In this document: piece after piece, positions 60,165 to 64,000 of the stretch
Layout of the letters: every line of letters begins with the position of its first letter
Position numbering within the stretch: the stretch's first letter is position 1
Assembly: GCA_013399695.1 (NCBI GenBank)
Contig: VXAU01002492.1
Coordinates: 817,854-881,853, forward strand
Source of the DNA: Formicarius rufipectus
Taxonomy: Eukaryota > Chordata > Aves > Passeriformes > Formicariidae
DNA length: 64,000 bases
Direction of reading: 5' to 3'
Made by a program: the position numbers and the translations under genes
The notes under the pieces: model-generated
What the model was told of the DNA's origin: nothing
Database searches by the model: none
What the model saw: only the letters and a program-made list of their open reading frames with translations

Positions 60165-60201
60165 TTTTTTTTTTTTNTTTTTTTTTTTTTTTTTTTTTTT
60201 T
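60165..60201. repeat. Poly(T) run with one undetermined base
   Basis: About 37 bases of T with a single N at 60177. The length is uncertain because homopolymers assemble poorly. No retroposed element is recognised beside it. Confidence 0.93.
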
Positions 60202-61569
60202 AATATGCTTCACTTATAAGCCATCCCTGAATAATCTCCTAATTAGTGAGGAGGCCTGGAATTTAGAGTCATGGACTGCAGAGATAAAGCCCTGAGGTGA
60301 CCTTTCCAAGCTCCACGCTGTAGGATTTTAGGGCCAGTATGGACAAAGCCTTACCTGATTTTCAAGCCTCATTTCTTCCCTGGCTGAGCCCAGTCTCCTG
60401 GCTGACTCCAGGGAATCCCATCACTGCCATGTGCCTCAGTTCCCATCCATCTGAGATGGATCTGTACCTACAGCAAATGTTCTGACATCTGAGGAGAAGC
60501 ACCAGAGGAGCTCATTACCAGGTGTTTGTACAGTGGCTGCAACCACTGCCTTTGCAATCCCTCTCAGGGCTTTTGGGTGTTAACACAAACATCACACTAA
60601 TTAGTCATTTTTTTTTAACATATGACTCAGGCATTTACTAAAAGGACGTGTTCATATATAGGTAATACAGTGCAAAAATTAATACAGCAACACCCTTGGG
60701 GAAGGCAGAAAAGGTCAAGCACAGAGCTGCTCTTCGCTGAAGCCACACACAGAATTTGTATGTGGAAACTTGGCCACTCAAGCAGCTAATTGCCAGTGGG
60801 ATGTCTTGCTGTACACATCTTCTGAGGTACTTTAATTATGCAAAGACACCTTGTTGTCACACAGATATAAATAATGTTTAAGGCTCATGTTTGTTTGGAG
60901 TAAGTGCTATGGGGATTATGTGGTTTTTTTTTTTCATTACAATTCCCCTTGGAGAAAATACCATGTAATAAACAACACAGCACATCAGCAAAGGGTTTGT
61001 TGGGTTTTTTTTTGCAGTTGGCTTTCCCCCCTCCCCCTATATTATTTAAAAAAAGCTTCTGGCTCTATTTCTGACTCTTGTTGCAAAATTGGGTACTTCA
61101 GCAAATTGCTCAGCTGACAAAAGGGAAAAAAATTGTTGCTTCTAAACAAACAATTATGATGACTTTGAAGCATAACATGGAATGTCTCATTGATTTTGTC
61201 CCTGAGGACTGGTGTAAAGAATGAATAACCAAAAATGCAACGAAGCATGTAATATTAGTGCATGCACCATTACTTGTGCAGCATTGTTTTAAATCCATTT
61301 GCTCACCTTTGCCCTCTGTGCTCCTCTGCTATCAACAGGGGGAACACACACGAGTAATCTAAATACGTGATTGCTTGCAAGAGAAGAAATTTCTTCCTAT
61401 TCAAAGACAAAGGGGCTTAGTAGGGGCAGGAAAATGTACCATTCCTTTCCCACAGTCCCTGAGTGGAGCATTAGAGACAGAGATTATAATTTCAGCCTGT
61501 GGTGCTTGAATTCCTGGCTACTAGAATTCAGCATTTGTTTTCTCCTGGAGAATAAACTTTACATTTAAA
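60202..61569. other. Non-coding DNA, no gene seen
   Basis: No supported gene. Short T-runs occur near 60609-60618, 60925-60935 and 61006-61014. Confidence 0.6.
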
Positions 61570-61601
61570 CCTGATTACACCATAGAACCGGTGTAATCAG
61601 G
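61570..61601. repeat. Perfect 12-bp inverted repeat (hairpin)
   Basis: CCTGATTACACC (61570-61581) and GGTGTAATCAGG (61590-61601) are exact reverse complements around an 8-base loop (ATAGAACC). It contains two opposed TAATC/GATTA words, the core of bicoid/OTX-type homeodomain sites. Any function is speculative. Confidence 0.93.
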
Positions 61602-64000
61602 AGAAACATTTTTCCCTTTTCTGCTCTCTATATTCATAATGTTAAGTGCACTCTGATGGGGCATTGTGCAAAAGGCACTGGCACAACCCAGTTCTGCAGA
61701 CAGCCGTGCACTCAGGTGCATTTTGTTCACACAACCTCAAGAACTAGGGCTTTTGAGCGTTAAAGCTTGAAAAGGGAGCAGTAAATGATCAATTGTAGCA
61801 AATGTTCTGCAGTCATTTCTTCAAACACAAGTGAAGCAGTATTTTGTCCCTGGGCTGAAACATCAATTCCCTATTAGGCTAGAAAAAAAAACTCAGTACA
61901 GCTGTTCTGCTACCTTTGGATATGGCTCTTCTCTAACAGATCAACTTATCTTCGGCCAAGGTATTTGCTTCTGTGATGGAGAATCTGTGTCCTCTAAGCT
62001 TCCCTTCAACAAAATAAATTTAAATTGCTTTAAAAATTACATTAATCAGATGGTAAAAAATAGGTGAAAACAGTCAAACAGGTGTTGTCAGTCTGAAAGT
62101 TTGATTCCTAAGAAATTTGCAACTGGAATTCTGTTAATGGTATTTATCTCCCTAGCTATACCTGAAATCAGTTTCCATCACTGAAGTGGAACAGATAATT
62201 TATTATCGTGGGTTTCTCATCATCTTTTCAGTGCTCAAATGATTCTACATGTATTTCCACTTAGCTTCACTGGTTTGGGAATAACATCCCTCTGTGAGTC
62301 AAACCCCAGTCTTTTGGATGTGGTGACGAGATCCATTTTTAGAGAAGAAGGATTCTGTTGAGAAACTGCAGCTATTCCTTTGCTCCAGAGATTTAGCCAC
62401 ACTGTGCCATAACCTCTGCCAGACACAGTGGGAAACGGTATTTTTGTATTACAACAGGTACAAATACAACAGAGCCAAGATCAGCCTATGAGGGAATCCA
62501 CCATCTATGGGATTTCATTGCCCAAACACTTTGGAAGATTTCAGCCTCTGTATCTCGCTGTTTCTGGATTCCTAGTTGTTCTCTATGGTTGCATTAAACT
62601 GGCAGGTAAAATAATTATTTACTGGGGGAGTGGCCTGACAATTTTGTTTTCAGGGTTGCAGACTCTCAGCAGATATGTCTGTGCAGCCCTGCTGGGCAGA
62701 GGGCTCAGCAGCAAGATAAATTAGCCCACAACAGTGTAATTCTACCTAGACTTTCCAACAACCAAAGCAGCTTTCTGTAAGGTTAACATCCACTGTTATA
62801 TAGAACACTCAAAAGAGAAAATTTCAGCCCATTTTTCTTCTTGGGTTGATTATTCCTCAAATATTCCAGGTTTTGCTCTATGGCAATCAAAACACAGCAC
62901 CCCATTCCATGCCCAGATCTACCTGTTCTCACCTCCACGAGTTTACTTTAGCATCTATAATGAATGAGAATGAAAAATAGATAATAAATAAAGCTGTGTA
63001 TCTTGGGAATATGCAAGACTGATATTCAAAATAACTGTAATAAGTATTTGTAAAAATGTAATAAGTCAAGTGTATAAATGGAGGGAATTAAATGCCATGG
63101 TAAATTTACATAAAACAATGTTTAAAGCAGAAACTGGAATAAATATAATATAGATAAGTAGTAATCCTCTTCCTGCTTAGCTAGGACATTAATAACAATT
63201 TTCAAGGACAGACTGCAAAATATCTTTAAAAATGGAAGGTCATATTAGAGACTAGAAAGGATTGATCCAGGAAAAACAAAGAGCTGGGCCCAGCTTTGCC
63301 TCCAGTCTGCATCCTACGTGCAATAGCTCCTTCTGGAAACCTACCTTTCCCAGTAGTCACTGTAACCTGAGCCATAATGGTGATTCCCATTTACTCTGGT
63401 CTTTTTTTCATAAAGCATTTTGAATTTTTTTTTAAAACCAAAATTCACTGTGGAACAGCATAAAATATTTGGCCATTGGTTTTTTTACTAGAGTGTAGCA
63501 GAAAAGGCTTTAGAAATAGAAAATAATCTATTCAGTTTGGTCCTTTGAAATTAAGCCACTTGGAATTCATAAAGAAGCTATTGGAGATGACATTCCTGAC
63601 ATTTTTTGCCTTGTACAAAGCTGCAAAGATAGCTGCTTTACAAAGACAATCATTCCTAAGAGTGTGAGCATTATTAGGTTTTCTCTGCTGATCTTCAAGG
63701 TGTAAATGACAGGTAACTTAAATACTCTGCCAAGTGCAGAATTTCTTTGCAAAACATCTCAAAAAATACGATTTCCTGTTTTACATAAGACTTCACAATC
63801 CATATTGTGTCTAATCCTCTAATATGTATTCTTCTGCTTTCTCTATACCTGCAGGATTTCTTGTGAGCACTGCATATGGCTTTAAGTATTAAAAGAGTAA
63901 ATGGTGTCTTGAATAGCAGAATTAAATCCAGAAGCATCCTGCGCTGATAGGAAATCACCTCCAAAATATATTCCTGCAGGCAGTTGTTCTGCTAATTCCC
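61602..64000. other. Unique AT-rich non-coding DNA, no gene seen
   Basis: No supported gene. The longest frame (62428-62724, 98 codons) has no family features. The sequence is AT-rich to the window edge, with no recognised repeat. Confidence 0.6.

Overview
The window looks like non-coding DNA from a bird nuclear genome, probably a songbird. The evidence is the repeat content: many 5'-truncated CR1 LINE tails ending in the avian ATTCTATG-type terminal repeat, solo LTRs of endogenous retroviruses, simple repeats typical of vertebrate DNA, and short runs of N at low-complexity sites that look like short-read assembly gaps. 'Bird' is well supported. 'Passerine' is an inference from the density and style of the LTR and CR1 copies. 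I found no protein-coding exon. The long open frames I checked fall on repeats or low-complexity sequence, and the only coding relic is a decayed C-terminal piece of a CR1 polymerase at about 9.3-9.75 kb.

Layout. 0-9 kb: a CR1 tail at the left edge, then AT-rich unique DNA, an assembly gap at 4345-4519 and an (ATTT)15 microsatellite near 6.95 kb. 8.94-9.78 kb: the longest CR1 copy (minus strand), which keeps part of ORF2. 10-23 kb: mostly unique AT-rich DNA with T/G-rich tracts, a decayed tRNA-like sequence at 18350-18420 and two small CR1 tails at 20.9-21.3 kb. 23.4-23.9 kb: a CR1 tail followed by a T/G tract containing a canonical G-quadruplex motif. 27-29 kb: a possible ancient amniote repeat tail and a 29-bp tandem duplication. 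31.7-33.3 kb: a minus-strand solo LTR with a recognisable target-site duplication, then a TTCC polypyrimidine tract interrupted by a gap. 38.0-38.5 kb: an ERVK-type solo LTR with a perfect 6-bp target-site duplication, and a perfect 23-bp tandem duplication beside it. 43.9-44.6 kb: a plus-strand LTR of the same family as the 31.7 kb copy, in inverted orientation. 45.6-64 kb: three more CR1 tails, three perfect short hairpins, an unclassified repeat-like block at 51.1-52.0 kb, and AT-rich unique stretches that may hold conserved regulatory elements.

No operon, CRISPR array, intact RNA gene or complete mobile element is visible. The window is best read as an intergenic or large-intron segment shaped by retrotransposon insertion and decay. 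I did not find a new biological system. The most checkable observations are the ERVK solo LTR with its duplication, the inverted LTR pair, the tRNA-like relic and the G-quadruplex motif.
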